In this document: positions 6,174-6,843 of the stretch, one piece after another
Layout: each line of letters begins with the position of its first letter
Position numbering within the stretch: position 1 is the first letter of the stretch
Assembly (NCBI GenBank): GCA_937915965.1
Contig: CALGHC010000207.1
Location: 1-6,843, forward strand
Direction of reading: 5' to 3'
Origin: an uncultured Myxococcales bacterium
GTDB lineage: Bacteria; Myxococcota_A; UBA9042
Length of the DNA: 6,843 nucleotides
The notes under the pieces: model-generated
The model's input: only the letters and a program-made list of their open reading frames with translations
What the model was told of the DNA's origin: nothing
The model's database searches: none
Position numbers and translations under genes: made by a program

Positions 6174-6843
6174 CTAGGGAGGCGGCGCCACGGCCGCTGC
6201 GGCCTCGGCCTGATCCCGACCTGAACGCTCGATCTCGTGCCAGGCGCGCGCAAAAGCGTAGGCCCGGGCGACCTCGCCGCGCAGGGCATATGCGACACTC
6301 AAGCCACAGTGGGCAGCGGCGCAGTGGGGATCGACAGCGAGGGCCTCAAGGAAGACGTCAGCAGCACGCGCCGGGTCCTCGATCTCGGTCAGCAGGGACC
6401 AGCCGAGCTCGGCGCGCTCTTCGGCGCTTTCGGGCAGGTTCTGGCTGCGGGCGTCGAGTTCGGCCACCTGGGTCGCGTCGACCGGCTCGTAGCCGCCACT
6501 CTTGAGCCGACTGCCACGACCGAAGCGGCTCAGGCGCGTCTCCTCGTCCTCGGCGAGCGGCTCGAACTGCAGGTGGATGCCCGGGCGGCGGCCTTCGCCA
6601 GCGGGTACCGTGCGCGCCACCTTGGCATGGGCCACCAGCTCGCTGTCGGAGTCGGGGTGAACGAGGATGACGCGCACCGCGGTGCCGTAGGGCATGCCCT
6701 GGTCGCGGCGCATGAAGATGCGGCCGGTGCGACGAACGCGGGTGGTCAACAACTCGACGTCTTCGCGGGTCTCGGCGCGCAGGACCACGAAGGGCGTGCC
6801 GTCGGGGTCGATGCCTTCGGCAGGGCGCTCGGCGGCAGCGGCG
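6174..6843 (-). CDS. PilZ-like domain protein with C-terminal TPR-like helices, 5' truncated
   Basis: The frame is open from the right edge of the window to the TAG at 6174-6176, giving 222 visible residues with the N-terminus missing. A GTG at 6786-6788 is in frame, but the upstream codons keep coding (an Ala-rich stretch, then GIDPDGTPFVVLRAETR), so it is probably internal. Visible residues 17-110 resemble a PilZ-type beta-barrel as seen in many deltaproteobacterial proteins: TGRIFMRRDQGMPYGTAVRV, LVHPDSDSE, a KVARTV strand and PGIHLQFEPL. Residues 138-208 look like one or two TPR helix pairs (AADVFLEALAVDPHCAAAHCGLSVAYALRG), usually a protein-binding module. PilZ domains often bind cyclic di-GMP, but the RxxxR and D/NxSxxG motifs are not clearly kept here. 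The tail is Ala/Pro-rich and ends in PPP. No signal peptide or membrane segment is visible, so it is probably cytoplasmic. The partner and process are unknown. Confidence 0.75.
   Translation of the reverse strand, partial: AAAAERPAEGIDPDGTPFVVLRAETREDVELLTTRVRRTGRIFMRRDQGMPYGTAVRVILVHPDSDSELVAHAKVARTVPAGEGRRPGIHLQFEPLAEDEETRLSRFGRGSRLKSGGYEPVDATQVAELDARSQNLPESAEERAELGWSLLTEIEDPARAADVFLEALAVDPHCAAAHCGLSVAYALRGEVARAYAFARAWHEIERSGRDQAEAAAAVAPPP

Noticed and set aside
6786..6788. GTG as the true start of the PilZ-like gene
   Set aside because: It lies within what looks like the first beta strand, and the open frame continues to the window edge.

Overview
The window is GC-rich with strongly biased codons, and it carries four protein-coding genes, two of them cut by the window edges. 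It most likely comes from a myxobacterium or relative (phylum Myxococcota). The main evidence is a secreted protein with repeated MopE-type Cys/Asp motifs and a MYXO-CTERM-like tail: a Cys, a Gly/Ser-rich linker, one membrane segment and a terminal Arg cluster. A PilZ-like domain joined to TPR-like helices fits the same group. The phylum is inferred from family knowledge, not from a marker gene.

Layout. Positions 1-1391 (+) hold the C-terminal 462 residues of a Lon-like ATP-dependent protease: the end of the AAA module and a complete Ser/Lys protease domain. It converges, across a 44-bp gap, on a minus-strand gene (1436-3190) for a 584-residue exported protein. That protein has a signal peptide, a lamin-tail-like domain, one full MopE-type unit with further Cys/Asp cores (six cores in all), and the C-terminal sorting tail. 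A 168-bp intergenic region (3191-3358) separates it from the divergent polA gene (3359-6055, +), a full-length DNA polymerase I with all three catalytic domains apparently intact. polA converges, across a 118-bp gap with weak dyads, on a minus-strand gene (6174 to beyond 6843) for a PilZ-like/TPR-like protein.

The genes alternate in strand (+, -, +, -), so no operon is visible and nothing suggests that they share a pathway. I see no mobile elements, RNA genes, CRISPR arrays or phage genes. The neighbourhood looks like ordinary chromosome. The points worth a second look are variant residues at two key motifs (the polA steric-gate position and the Walker B position of the Lon-like protease), the irregular architecture of the surface protein, degenerate c-di-GMP-binding motifs in the PilZ-like protein, and a few dyads at gene boundaries. 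I found no convincing new multi-gene system.
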